Origin: Nematopogon swammerdamellus
Taxonomy: Eukaryota; Arthropoda; Insecta; Lepidoptera; Adelidae
Direction of reading: 5' to 3'
Assembly (NCBI GenBank): GCA_946902875.1
Contig: OX336339.1
Coordinates: 2,350,397 to 2,414,396 of the forward strand
DNA: 64,000 bases
In this document: piece by piece, positions 51,571-63,280 of the stretch
Layout: every line of letters begins with the position of its first letter
Numbering within the stretch: position 1 is the first letter of the stretch
Notes under the pieces: model-generated
Told to the model about the DNA's origin: nothing
The model's input: the letters and a program-made list of their open reading frames with translations, nothing else
Database searches by the model: none
Translations under genes and position numbers: made by a program

Positions 51571-52044
51571 ACCATATTTATGAAGGACCGGAATAGTAGA
51601 TATGTCCCGGGATGACTAACATCAGATCAAGCCTAGGTGTGACCGTCTCGCGACCGGCCGGACCGCTGCCTGTCGCGTCGCGTTTGCTGCGTGCCGCGCT
51701 AAGAAGGCGACGACGACACACACGGCAGCTTCTCAACTCAAGTGACGGCTTCCTGTCCATACGCCTTCGCTCGCCGCATCCTGCCCTGCCGCCGCTGTAC
51801 ACTACTGCGTGCTGCGCGGGGGTGAGGGGGGGCGGAGCTCCCGTCTTCTTTCAATCTCATAATCAAATTGAATAATAGCAGAGACAAATATTTAGCGATT
51901 CGTTAGAGCGGCTGTTTGTCGTACTGGTCACACGAGCGGCGCGGCGGCGGCGTACCTTCACCTAGACTCAATAGCATTACATAACCTCTACTAGCCTCTA
52001 TACTGCCATAAACAGTGCACCTACCGCAGCCACGGATCCATACG

Positions 52045-52361
52045 GAAGCCTATTTTACTAAGCCTACGCGCCCTCTGTCTGTCTGTCCGTCTGTACGACG
52101 AGGGCTGTATCTTTTGAACCGTAATAGGTAGCCGGTTAAAATTTTCACATAATATAACCCGCCCTGGTTGGGTTGGTACCACCACCCTGAATGAAAGGTC
52201 GTTTGAAGCGGCTATTTAAATAATTCACTTTCTCCGTCTAGTTCAGTGTAGCCGGCACGACCGAAGGGTAGCGCTGACATTGCACCTAGTTCACCAAGGT
52301 GTTATGGGCTGACATCACAGATGCAGCAGGTGAAGTAGCCAAACGTGTCATTTTCCATAAA
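52045..52361 (+). mobile_element. Repeat F fragment joined to SINE-A 3' part
   Basis: CGGAAGCCTATTTTACTAAG to about 52150, then GGTTGGTACCACCAC to CATTTTCCATAAAA. Confidence 0.6.
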
Positions 52362-52609
52362 ATAAGTAACGGACAGCAGGGCGTCGTCGCGGCTACACGC
52401 GCGCGGTTTCTCAAGTTCTCAGCACGTGTCTCCGCTGACCTTGCACCGCCGACCGACGCGCGGCGTCTGCGCATGTCGCGCGCGCTATGAATCAATACCA
52501 CACAGATGCGTAGTCCCTTACATCTCCGCACTTACTGCTTCACTGCACCCTTCGGTGTCATGTCATGCATGACTCATACCTTATTTTACTATGGTGTTCA
52601 GTTCAGCGC

Positions 52610-52770
52610 GATCTTCGCTCGGTGCCGAGCTCAGTCTCTTGATCTCAAGGTTCAAGGTTTGATTCCAGCCGACATGCACCAGTGAGTTTTATTCTGACTT
52701 AATAATCTAACTAACACCTTCTGCTTCACCGTTCGGAACCGGTGTAAACTGTAGGTCCCCTCCCTTGCCA
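52610..52770 (+). mobile_element. SINE-B head, diverged
   Basis: GGTTTGATTCCAGCCGAC (B-box region), then CTTCACCGTTCGGAACCGG and AGGTCCCCTCCCTTGCC. Confidence 0.55.
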
Positions 52771-52794
52771 ATGATGTTTTAAAGGTACGCAATA

Positions 52795-53035
52795 ATCCTT
52801 ACCTATAATAAAATCCAACGTCTGCTTTCTGTCTGAGTGTCTGAGTGTATGTCTGTCTGTCCGCTTATAACTCGAGAACCACTGAACCGATTTTAATAAA
52901 ACAAAATTCTACGGATAGCTTGATTCTTCCCATCAACTATAGGCTACTTACTATCACGCTAAATGGCTTATGAGGTTAGCAGTGAAGTGAAATATGAGAG
53001 CGGGCGGAGCCGCGGGCACAGCTTGTATACTATAA
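52795..53035 (+). mobile_element. Helitron-like repeat
   Basis: CTCGAGAACCACTGAACCGA early and GGAGCCGCGGGCACAGCTTG at the end. Confidence 0.55.
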
Positions 53036-53164
53036 GTCAATGTCCTTTGCCCCTTACTTTTTGGTTGATGAGTAAAGAAATAATAATTGTTGACAATAAA
53101 TTATTTTTATTTACAAAATGTTTGTTTGATGAATTTTTATATATTAATATTATTTATAAAATTA

Positions 53165-53215
53165 CACAATTAATACAGATATTTCGACTGTGTTGTCGTC
53201 ATCAGTGAAAAATAT
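53165..53215 (-). ncRNA. Hammerhead-like motif, probably decayed
   Basis: Minus strand CACTGATGACGAC ... GTCGAAATATC: a CTGATGA box, a GAC/GTC stem and GAAA, with one extra base against the consensus. Penelope-like elements often carry hammerhead motifs in their terminal repeats. Function is doubtful. Confidence 0.35.
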
Positions 53216-53382
53216 AACATATTATGTATGGTGTTGATATTTATGACATATGAGTGGTTGATATGGGTTTTTTTTTTTTAGTGAACGATATTTAATCCCG
53301 GGGTATGATGCGCGCCTAGGTTCCATATGAATGATGATTCCCAAGTTCTTAAACTGAATGATTTAATGATGCGGACGGTGAA

Positions 53383-53700
53383 TCATTGATTGAATGAAAC
53401 AAGAAACCAATGTTCTTGGAATGAAATTTGATGGTTACGGCGGCAGTGTGTTGGGATGGGAAGAGGCGAGTTTACTGAGGTGGAGGTGAACCTGTGGTGA
53501 TTGATCCTAATGTGTATTGGGTTGATGGTTGAGCCTATGTAGTATGAGGTGCAATGACGGCATTCCAAGATGTATACACATGAAGAGGTTTTGCAGGTTG
53601 AGTATGGCTGGGACTTGTATGATTGTGTAGAGTTTGTTGGATGAATAATAATTGGATATACATAGGTAGTAGGCGAAAGATAGCACATGCGTGTTTAGGT
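53383..53700 (-). pseudogene. Penelope-like element, GIY-YIG endonuclease fragment
   Basis: Minus frame: SCVYILECRHCTSYYIGST with PIHIRINHHR and PIPTHC, matching the VYxIxC..C...YIG(S/E)T..PxxxRxxxHR pattern of Penelope-like elements. No RT part remains; upstream frame is broken. Confidence 0.65.
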
Positions 53701-53754
53701 GGTGGCAAACATTTTTTTTGTAAAGTAAGTTAATATTGAAAAAAAAAAAATCCA

Positions 53755-53830
53755 GTGAAGTTTCTTGCCAGTTCTTCTTCGCTGTGATAATCGAACAGCC
53801 GGAATGTGACAATGCAAAATTACAAATAAA
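53755..53830 (+). mobile_element. LINE 3' end scrap
   Basis: GTGAAGTTTCTTGCCAGTTC, TTCTTCGC: relative of 20615-20745. Confidence 0.5.
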
Positions 53831-53879
53831 AAAAAACCGCAACATCAAAAACCCTCAAAAAGTCAAAAATTATTCGGCC

Positions 53880-54615
53880 TTCGACGCCGCTCGCGTTTGG
53901 TTATTTTATTTACTTCTTCGAGAAGGTTTATTGATTATACGAACGTAGCTCAGCCTTCGGCCTCGCTCTTAGTTACTTTCTTTGAGAAAGTAAATCTATG
54001 TGCGGCCGTTAGTTACTTAGTTTCTTCGTGAAGAATATCGTTTAACTGAACGGAGCTCGGCCTTCGGCCTCACCTTAGTTGCTTACTTTCTTCAAGAACG
54101 TTTATCTTCTTCCTGAACGTAGCTCGGCCTTCGGTCTCGCCATTAGATACTTACTTACTTTCTTCGAGATGGTTTATTATTTATCTGAACGTAGCTGGGC
54201 CTTCGACCTCGTCTTAGTTACTTACTTACTTCAAGAAGGTTTATCTTCTTGATGAACGTAGCTCGGCCTTCGGCCTCGCCCATAGTCACATACTTTCTTA
54301 GAGAAGGTTTATCGTCTTCCAGAATGCATCTCGGCCCTCGGCCTCGCCGTTATATACGTACTTTATTTTGAGAAGGTTTATTGTTTATTTGAAAGCAGCT
54401 CGGCCTCCGGCCTCGTCCTTAGTTAGTTACTTTCATCGAGAAAGAATATTTTTACGTGAACGCAGCTCCGCATTCGGCCTCATCTTTAGTTACTCACTTT
54501 TATCGTTTATCGTTTACCTGAACCCAGCTCGGCCTTTGGCCTCGCCATTAATTACTTACTTTGTTCTTTTGAAATACGAATTTCACGCGAGCGAAGCCAC
54601 GGGCAACAGCTAGTA
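53880..54615 (-). mobile_element. Minisatellite of Helitron-like element with CTAG end
   Basis: About eleven diverged units with CTCGGCCTTCGGCCTCGCC and TTAGTTACTTACTTTCTTC, then ACGCGAGCGAAGCC, GGGCAACAGCTAGT. A CGCG-type hairpin before CTAG-T is the usual Helitron 3' end. Confidence 0.65.
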
Positions 54616-55369
54616 ATATTATATACATATATGTATCATATTATATAATGTAATATGTAATATGAGATTACTACTGCACAGCGGGTTGTGGTAGGGTTAC
54701 CAACTCTTCGGTAGGAATATCCAGGAGGAAAAAAATAATAATTTGAAACCAATTTATAACCGTATTTTATATAAATATAGCAAGAGTAAATTTTCCATAC
54801 TTCTACAAATATGCTCTACTTAACCTGAATCACTATCGCAAATTATCTAAGTGGGTATTGTTTAATAGTTTTAAAACTAAGTACCTACGTAAGCATAAGA
54901 CATTTTATTGATTAGATATGATGCGGTTACGCTACGAGATTCCCGGCTGATATTATCGGGTGGGTGTATCCCGGAATTCCAGGAGGGTTGCCAACCCTAG
55001 CTGGAGGTCGTCTGACGGGCCGCGGCGAAGCGGTCGGCTCTCTGCCCCTGAACTGAAGCTAGATTCTCAACTTATCACGTGTATCAAGGCCGCGTATCGT
55101 GCAATAATGTTTAATCCAATCAAAACATATTATATTTTTTGTTAGAAGGAATGAAATTAGAATTAGTAATTTTGCCGCGATGGGTGACTGCGTAACCGTA
55201 TTTTACATACCTATTGTTGTTAATATATATTCGTTTAAATAGGTTTAAAATTTAAATCTATTGCGGAAACCTATATTCACTGTAGTTGAATAACTTGATA
55301 TATTATGTAAAATTCGTTATAAACGCATTCGTACTGATGTGCGTTTTAGTGAGAAATAAAGACATTTTT
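54616..55369. other. Intergenic, nothing recognised
   Basis: AT-rich; no supported feature. Confidence 0.4.
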
Positions 55370-55746
55370 GTCAGCCACGGTAGCTCAGTGGTGCGGGCGG
55401 TCGACCGTTGTTAAGCAACGCTGATCGCGGTCAGTACTTGGATGGGTGACCGCTCAACCGTTGGAGGCTGACCGTGGTTCGGATTTCACGTAAAACTGTA
55501 GTCTCCTTCCCTCCTTACCTACTAGTTGGTAGGGCTTATCCCGCCCGGTTTGGTACCACAGCGCTGAATGAAACGTCGGTCGAAACGCGGCTATGTAAAT
55601 AGTTCGTGTTTTCCGTTCAGTTCAGTGTAGCCGACATGAAATGAAAGGAAGCACTGACATGGCATCTAGTTCACCCGGTGTTATGGGCTGACATCACGGA
55701 TGTTGTAGGTGATGTAGCCAACCGTGTCAGTTTCCATTAAAAAAAA
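55370..55746 (+). mobile_element. SINE-A, 5S/tRNA-head form, full length
   Basis: GTCAGCCACGGTAGCTCAG, TTGTTAAGCAACGCTGA, TTGGATGGGTGACCGC, GGTTCGGATTTCACG, body and short A tail. Confidence 0.88.
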
Positions 55747-57580
55747 CCATGGCGAATGTTAAAAGTCTGAGTCAGCAGGAGGTTTCATTCAGACGGGTAC
55801 TCGTATCTCTGACCCAGCGGTCGCGGGGCGGCGCGCGGCGCGGCGTTAGCTGCGCCTGCGACCGTGAGATTAGAGCACGCTTTATCATATTATATCTGTG
55901 GCTATCGCTGTGATACCGGCAGCAGCTCCGATCGAGTCGTACTACTCGTACTTCGCGAATCGCCACCGCACCGCCGGCGCCGCCGCCGCCGCCACCGCTG
56001 CCGCAGACCATCAAAGCGGCCACACGTCCTTTCGTCGCTTCACACGTCACACGTGCGCGTCGCGTCGTCCGTCGACGGCAACGAAGCTCGCGGATCGAGC
56101 GTTGCGTAGAGCTCGACCGGTAGATATCTGATACTCTTCCTGTGCTACAAGGATGCTGAAAGCCGCTCTGGGTCCTCCTTGTGCCTCGCGTTTCGCGAGC
56201 AGCGTCCAGGACCGGGCTGACGCGTCGAGACGCGTCGCAGCCCGCAGGGGTTAGGCCTCGGACTGCACGTGACCCGTTCCCTAGCGGCACCTCCGGTTCT
56301 GACGGCTGATCGGAGCACTATCGAGTTTCTCCACTACATGAATATTATCATCGGTTCCAAAATGTAGAAAATAGTAATACATAGAAACTCTGTATTGCAC
56401 ACCAATTTAAAGAAGTGTGGAAGAAAGAAAATTTCCTAAATAAATATAAATAAATAAAAACAGCACTTACGTGAAAAAAAACAAGCAATACAGAAGTGGG
56501 CAAAGGTGGACTTACTACAGGTGATTTCCTCCAGTCCTTCCTTCCAGTGAAACAAAATTGTAAAGTAGTGCAAGTGAAAGCGAAGATGAAAACATGTTTC
56601 GTGAATATTTCTACGAGTATATATTCTTCTTTTTAGGGTTCCTTACCTAAAAAGAGGCAAAAATTTTACCCTTATAGAAATCACACTCGTGTCCGTCTGT
56701 CTGTCTATCTGTCCATCGGTAACGCCTTATTTTCTCCGAATGACGGATATCGAATTTCGATATTGGGGGCCAATGTTTAAATAAAATATAAAAACTCAAA
56801 GCTGCGCGAATATTTAATTAGCGGTTCCACGACTTCTTTAAATAATTAAACGGAAGTTATTTTTTGCTATTTAAGGGTCATCGGGGGTTTTTAAAATTTG
56901 TAATTTAACTTTTATTTCAATCTTTTGTCGGATCTCTGTTGGAATGAGCCTACACGATCCAGTTCGCCGAAAGCACGTCCTGCGAATATTTCGTAGCGCC
57001 GCTACGCAGTCTCGTAGAGGCGGGTTACGTAGGCACGGCACGGCACAGTGATGCGCCTACGATGACGTCATTACTCGTACGTAGCACGTACGCAGTCACA
57101 GAATAGATATTAGTACTGGCGTACAGAAGCGTCTCTGTACAAACACTCACAAAGTAATAGTCACTGTACAAAGAAATAGCTACTCTGCGACGACGCGATA
57201 AAGTACAAATTGACTCGCACAGAGCTGCATGCCTAACCACGATAACCACCTACATTTCGCTCCTCTTTCTGTCGCGTAACTCTATCTCGAAAGCGCGTCG
57301 TTCAGCGCGTGTAAGGGCTGTGTTTTTGGGCTGTCTTTTTGTGAGAAATAAAATGAGAATGATACCTACTAACGATACGATATTTAGCTACGGCAAATTC
57401 ATGCATGCTTTAGTGTTACAATTAGTTTCTCACATGGAAGCGTGCAACCTTCCAGTGATAGTTTTGTTTGATCAATAAAGTTAATGATCATCTACAATGC
57501 ACCTATTGTTTTATTGGTGTTTTTATTGTATAAAACCCACATTGAGAGACAGAGATACAAATAATTAAGAAACTCTGGTT
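55747..57580. other. Upstream region of gene 2 with repeat scraps
   Basis: GC-rich at 55800-56330 without recognised coding sequence. A family F-like start at 56634 (AGGGTTCCTTACC) and a family E fragment at 56758-56925. No convincing promoter. Confidence 0.4.
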
Positions 57581-57656
57581 GGGGGGGGGGGGGGGGGGGG
57601 GTGTGTGTGTTAGTCAATATACCACACATGGTTACAGGGAGGGGGGGGGGGGGGGG
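57581..57656 (+). repeat. Two poly(G) runs with a GT stretch between
   Basis: G21 at 57581-57601, then GTGTGTGTGT, and G16 at 57641-57656. Confidence 0.85.
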
Positions 57657-57693
57657 CAACAGTGGCGTAAAATCGATCACGTGGTATACCCTC

Positions 57694-57952
57694 GTTGTGT
57701 CTCGCTCGTGTGTTAGTTAGGCCGGCCGCCCTCCTTATTGTGTCTCGCTCGTGTGTTCGTTAGGCCGGCCGCCCTCCTTATTGTGTCTCGCTCGTGTGTT
57801 AGTTAGGCCGGCCGCCCTCCTTATTGTGTCTCGCTCGTGTGTTCGTTAGGCCGGCCGCCCTCCTTATTGTGTCTCGCTCGTGTGTTAGTTAGGTCGGCCG
57901 CCCTCCTTATTGTGTCTCGCTCGTGTGTTAGTTAGGCCGCCCGCCCTGCGGC
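57694..57952 (+). repeat. 43-bp minisatellite, six units
   Basis: Unit: TTGTGTCTCGCTCGTGTGTT, then AGTTAGG or CGTTAGG, CCGGCCGCCCTCCTTA. Units 1-4 alternate A and C at one site, pointing to a dimeric 86-bp amplification. Confidence 0.9.
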
Positions 57953-58842
57953 GACGACGCGACGCGAAGCTCCAGCCAGCTACACCTTCTTACTATCATT
58001 TATTGATTTACGTTTTGTTTATATAGACGACCAGAGATACGAACCTTCCGGTTACAAAATCCAGACGTCTACACCGTCTTGCGAGTACAGTGATCATGTA
58101 TGCCAGATCGAGGCCCCATAGCTGTACCGTTTCTAAATAATCTCATGGGAAATACAAAGACTGTGACCTTTCCCCAGCCGATCCGAGCCACCACCCGTCC
58201 ACCCGAGGGAACCCCCGACCGAAGTCGAGAGCCGGGGGTGAAGCCTTCACTGCCACTGGGGTCCGCTCCCTGTCCAACCACAGCCTGCGCCGAGGGCCTC
58301 AGCGTTATGTTCTAGCCGCAGCTTTTGTTTTCACCAGCTATGTATATGGGTGGAAGTGCATATGACCGCCACCTAATGTGTACCGGGGATCCACCGGTCT
58401 CGAAGAACTTATAGCGTCTTTGACTCGTGAGAAATCCAACCGACAAGGTATGTCGGTGCAACACACACTTATATGTGGATGTATATTAGTGTGTGTTGCA
58501 CCGACGACATACCGATCTACATTATTCGCATGTCTACCAATTATCCACATTGGTTACGGAGCTCTAAGTTGCTCACCACTCGCAGCTTTCGCTACTTATT
58601 CCCGTATTTGATACTTCGAAAGAAGCACCAGGGAATCAACGCTAAACCACAACCCCTGCGCTGCGAGACCAACTCCAGTGTTCCGTGCAGAAACACGAAG
58701 CATTCTGGGGCTTTTAACGGAACCCCGCAGTACTCAACCCAGCGTTTAGGGTAGTATCTCATTTTGACCCACCGACCTGAGTGGAGTCAGCAGCGTGAGC
58801 TAAGGAGGAGTCAGCTACAGTGTGCGGGCGGGTTGTGCGCAG
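57953..58842. other. Upstream region of gene 2 with an inverted repeat
   Basis: TATGTCGGTGCAACACACAC (58451-58470) faces GTGTGTTGCACCGACGACATA around 58490-58512. Otherwise nothing recognised. Confidence 0.5.
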
Positions 58843-58863
58843 GTGCGGGGCGGGCGCGGCAGA

Positions 58864-58989
58864 ATGCGGCCGCGTTCGCCGGCGCAGTGCGCGCGCACGC
58901 TGCTCGCGGCGCTCGGCGCGCTGCTCGCCGCGGCCGCCGCGCTCGTCGCGCTCTGCTGGGGCGACATCTTCGATGCAATCCTCGCTCGG
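58864..58989 (+). CDS. CD36 / class B scavenger receptor, gene 2, first coding exon (42 codons)
   Basis: ATG at 58864, preceded by GTTGTGCGCAG, so the coding exon probably begins at 58843 after a 5' UTR intron. It encodes MRPRSPAQCARTL, a hydrophobic segment (about residues 12-32, LLAALGALLAAAAALVALCW) and GDIFDAILAR, then donor GTGAGT in phase 0. The arrangement (short N-terminus, membrane segment, then a short amphipathic stretch ending before the QLxL exon) is that of family exon 1 and of gene 1 at 541-654. No exon 2 was found up to 64000, so the gene continues beyond the window. Its identity depends on that missing sequence. Confidence 0.75.
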
Positions 58990-60000
58990 GTGAGTACCAT
59001 CGTCATCTACTTTTTAAACGACTTCAAAAAAATAAGCTTATCAATTCGACCCGTATGTATGTAATATCGTTGGAATTGCACAATATTCGTATGTTTTAGT
59101 CTATGTGGGCTTCTAAACAGGTGTGCCAAATTTCATAAGTCCACACATTTCTCCGAAACTATTAATCGGATTGTGAACATTCTTTTTTTTATTGGCTTAT
59201 ATTTACTTCAACTTAGGGAGTGCAGTTTCATCAAAATCGGTTCAGTAGTTTTCAAGATATGGGCTGTTAAGTGTGTCAAACGGGCGAATAATTATATACC
59301 ACGACAACCAATTTCTGTGATTTTTTTTTTTTTTATTTTTTTTATTGTGATATTACTTATGATATTACTTATTACAAAAGGAGTTAATTAAAAATTATTG
59401 AACTGGTTTTAAAAACCACTAGGTACCTACTTAGAACTAAACATTATTAAATAATTGAGTTGAAGACGGTACAAAAGCACAAAAGGGCTTCATTTATAAA
59501 TTTTCTGGTAAACTATAGGCTTCTGCGCCTTGCGTCGACCGCCGCACGGGGTGGCGCCCTCCCCCCAGCCCCCCCCCCCCCCCCCCCCCCCTGCTCCCGT
59601 CCAGGCACACGCACCCGCACTAAGTTGGCTCATGACGAGAGTCACGTGTCCTGCCATGCCGCCCGCCTATACACCCACCCACCCTCCGCCCACACCCCGC
59701 CTCCACCACGCTTCCGCACACATGTGTGTAAGTTACCAGTCGCGACTCCTGGTCCTGAATATTGGGTTGGCTCTGGCTAAGGAATTTTTTTTTCATAATT
59801 TCATAACTTAGGTACCTACGCGTTAATTTATTTCTACCACATTGAGTTCAAAAACTGAAAGACGATATATAGATAGTTTATAATATTTAGTTTAAATGAT
59901 TTATTTTTCTCACTTACGATTAATTTGTCTGTCGTCTCCTCTGGAACGACGACGACGAGACAGGCATAGGTACAAGCTTTAATTGTTACATTTTATATTA
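58990..60000. other. Gene 2 intron 1, first part
   Basis: Nothing coding. A relative of the GTTGAAGGC repeat at 59460-59515 and C23 at 59569-59591. Confidence 0.45.
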
Positions 60001-60190
60001 TGTACATGAAGTCCACTCTTCGTTCCCCAGACAAGAAATTTTCGATGACTCGATCGTGAAAATCTTCTTTCTTCGTAAATTTTCTTAGCAACTCCTTTTC
60101 CACAGATAAGAGTGGCAAATTAATTACTGAGTTCTTGTCCGTGAGTGCTCCGTAGATAGCTCGGTAGGAGTTTGCCATTATAATTACCAA
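59993..60190 (-). CDS. Unrecognised 65-codon ORF antisense in intron 1
   Basis: MVIIMANSYRAIYGALTD, LLSVEKELLRKFTKKEDF, ending DFMYII. Protein-like composition but no family recognised. It may be an exon fragment, transposon remnant or chance. Confidence 0.2.
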   Translation of the reverse strand: MVIIMANSYRAIYGALTDKNSVINLPLLSVEKELLRKFTKKEDFHDRVIENFLSGERRVDFMYII

Positions 60191-61126
60191 TAAATCACTT
60201 TAATTTTAACAACACTGCACAGGATTCATCCATATAAAGTCCATACCTACATAACGGAATATATGTAGCTATCAACTCGCGGGCCAATGCGCACACACAC
60301 GCGCACACAACACACCTAGCCTAGCTTGCTATAATAGTCGCATCGCATCGCACGTCGCACAGCACAAGAAGACTCGTCGTGTGGTCGGTCGCAGCGCGCA
60401 CACACCCACACACGCAACACACACACCTAACTCGCTCGCTAGTCGTGTCGCGTCACTAAATGCACTCCCCGCTGCGCCAACTCGAAAGGCTGAGGAGCGG
60501 ATCCGCGCGGGGGGGGGGGGGGGGGGGGGCATTCGGCCGCTTCCGCCTTGTATGGAATACGATGGCCTTCAAAATGTAGCCAACCGGCCAATTAATGCCT
60601 TGATGTGTCGTCATTCGTCGTCGCCCGTGTTTGACGCGCGCGAAATTTCAAATTATGTAACGGGTACGGGATTGACGTTTTATCTTATTAATCGTGGGTT
60701 ATAGTTATATGATATAAATAATTGAACTCCGATATTTTTTCACATTTATTTTAGCTTGATACTTCTGTAGTAATGGTGTCATTCATTTTATTTGGTTTGG
60801 CGGCGCCAACCTCGCCAACTGAAAGGAGTCGCCACTGTAAGTTACGTACCCCTCGGACGCAGGGTAAGGAGCAAGGTTGCCACCCTTTGGAACAAAAAAA
60901 TAGAGACAATCGGTCAGTTTATCGGTCGGAGGTCGGACCGATTCGAATCATCTGGCTGAAGGAAAAAACAAAAACACTTTTTGTCTTTATGTTAATTTAA
61001 TTTTGATTATATTTTTTTCATGCATATTTTTTATAGAATTGTTTGATCGTGTTGCTCTTGGAGGCGTTGTTGCGCCCGCTAGTCTGGCGAATGGACGAGA
61101 GTCGAGACGCCCCGCCAGTGTTTTAA
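60191..61126. other. Gene 2 intron 1, nothing recognised
   Basis: CA-rich at 60290-60430, G21 at 60509-60529, then AT-rich. Confidence 0.4.
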
Positions 61127-61606
61127 CCCCCGACGCAAACGGACGGGTGTGTGTGATGTGATGAGTGTGTGTATGGGTGTATGTATGTATGTATGTATGT
61201 ATGTTTGTAGGTATATATGTATGTGTGTATGTGTGTATGTATGCGTGCGTGTGTGTCTGTCGGTGGCATCGTAGCTCCCAAACGGATGGACCGATTTGGA
61301 TGCGGTTTTTTTTTATTAGAAAGCTGGTTTAATCGTGTTGGTTCTTTCTCAGCTATGTTTGTAATGAAGTAATCAAGTACTTAATTAAGTAATCAAAAAA
61401 TTTATTATCTTAAAAAGTGGACCAATTTGCATGCGGTTTTTTTTTTAAGTTTGAAATAAAAGTTAAATAACAAATTTAAAAACCCACCGACCCTTAAAAA
61501 TTCAAAAATCATTTACGTTTCGTTACTTAAAGGAGTCGGGGAACCGCTAAGTAAATAAAATATAAAAACTCAGAGCTGCAGCGGGTATTTACTTACCGAA
61601 CAATAC
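61127..61606 (+). mobile_element. Repeat family E, third copy
   Basis: TTAACCCCCGACGCAAACG, (TATG)n/(GT)n microsatellite, GTGGCATCGTAGCTCCCAAA; the right arm of the terminal hairpin is lost. Confidence 0.7.
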
Positions 61607-61641
61607 GGTGCCTAACTGCTTCCTAGCAAGTACCAAAATTA

Positions 61642-61969
61642 TTTTTTTTATGTAAATTGACACGGTTGGCTACATCACCTACAACATCCGCGATGTGAGC
61701 CCATAACACCGGTTGAACTTGGTGCCAAGTCAGTGCTTCCCTTCGGTCGTGCCGGCTACACTGAACTGGACGGAAAACACTAACTATTTACATAGCCGTT
61801 TCGACCGACCTTTCATTCAGTGCGGTGGTACCAACCCGGGCGGGTTAAACCCTACCACCTACACCTAGTAATATAAGAAGGGAGTCATATCCCTTTGTCG
61901 CCTTTTATGACATACACGGGGAGCGATGCAGTGGGGCTATTCTTTTAAAGTACCGGCCCCACACGGTAC
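61642..61969 (-). mobile_element. SINE-A, GTGTGGGGC-head form
   Basis: Complete from ACCGTGTGGGGCCGGTACTT (minus) to the A tail. Confidence 0.82.
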
Positions 61970-62217
61970 ATAATTACCAAATGTTCTTGATAATTACATT
62001 TCTGTTTTCAATTACATACCTGTGATCTGAGACGACCTTGCCTTGATGATGCTATCGATTAATTGTCTTCTATTGGAGCATCGGCGGGGTCCGAATGTCT
62101 CGCGCACGTCCATTTCAATTAGGCACATGCGCGAGTGCCTACGCGTTATCTAGATCGATCATCCGTCATACCTAGATCATCTGGAATCATCTGACGACGA
62201 CACGTTGCCGGCCGGTG
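61970..62217. other. Gene 2 intron 1, nothing recognised
   Basis: No supported feature. Confidence 0.4.
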
Positions 62218-62470
62218 TTTTTTTTATGGATTCTGACACGGTTGGCTACATCACCTACAACATCCGTGATGTCAGGCCACAACACCGGGTGAACTTGGTG
62301 CCACGTCAGTGCTTCCCTTCATTTCATGTCGGCTACACTGAACTGGACGGAAAACACGAACTATTTACATAGCCGTTTCGACCGACATTTCATTCAGTGC
62401 GGGGGTACCAAACCAACCAACCCGGGCGGAACCCTACCACCTAGTAAGGTAAGAAGGGAAGGGACCTACG
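62218..62470 (-). mobile_element. SINE-A, truncated
   Basis: T run through GGTGGTAGGGTT to TAGGTCCCTTCCCTTC (minus); head missing. A CA microsatellite follows at 62527-62580. Confidence 0.75.
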
Positions 62471-62777
62471 ACGCTACGGTTGTACCTACGTCAAATTTTC
62501 TCCTACTGACAGACATCCACCGTAAAACACACACACACACACACACACCCTCTCACACACTCACACCCTCTCACACACACGCGCGCGTTTTTTCACAGTT
62601 AGGTAGGTACATAGTACTATTACCCACATAAAAATAATGCAGAATCATTATGAAAAAAAAAAATAAAGCATATTGTTGGGAGAAGACTAGAGTCAGCCGA
62701 CAATTTTGTCACTCCGTCCGTACTATACCAACTAATATCTCATCTGTGACTTATAGCACATAATACTTAATTAATTA

Positions 62778-63280
62778 TAGTTCACATTAGTAGAGTTAGC
62801 GGTAGAGTTAGTAGGGCGAGTACTAAATAGTCCCCTGACTCTACCAATGTAGACGCAATCGGAAGAGTAGAGTACTAGAATTTGGTAAAGTAGAGTGGAT
62901 AGCACGGTGGTAGAGTACATAGTAGCTCTACTACTTTTTTTCCCACCACCCGCCTACTCTACTCTACCGGCCACTCTCTTCTTTTGATGCAACCTCGAGT
63001 CCACATTCGTTTCCTTTTGTTCTGTTCTTCTTCGAGATCTAAAGTAATTTCCCCCAGCAAAACACCAGAAAGATTTATTAATTAGTTTCTAACTGCAGAA
63101 CGACGGCGGGCGATTCTCATTGTAGTGCTTTTATCTTACACTGCCTACTCTACTCTACCACTCTACTTTTGCGTGTGGACGGCTACTCTACAACAGTAAA
63201 ACTCTAAAACAGTAGAGTAGAGTTAGTAGGACCAAATAATATGTAGTCCACTCTACCGCTAACTCTACTAATGTGAACTA
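62778..63280. mobile_element. CTCTAC-rich MITE, uninterrupted copy
   Basis: AGTTCACATTAGTAGAGTTA and complement AGTTCACATTAGTAGAGTTA at the two ends; many CTCTAC motifs; middle with GCAAAACACCAGAAAGATTT shared with 49011-49958. Confidence 0.82.

Noticed and set aside
51612..51875. 87-codon ORF in a GC-rich stretch
   Set aside because: No domain, no splice support, Arg-rich composition.
55772..56290. 172-codon minus ORF in GC-rich DNA
   Set aside because: Composition is Arg/Gly/Ala-rich with no recognisable domain; long ORFs are expected in GC-rich DNA.
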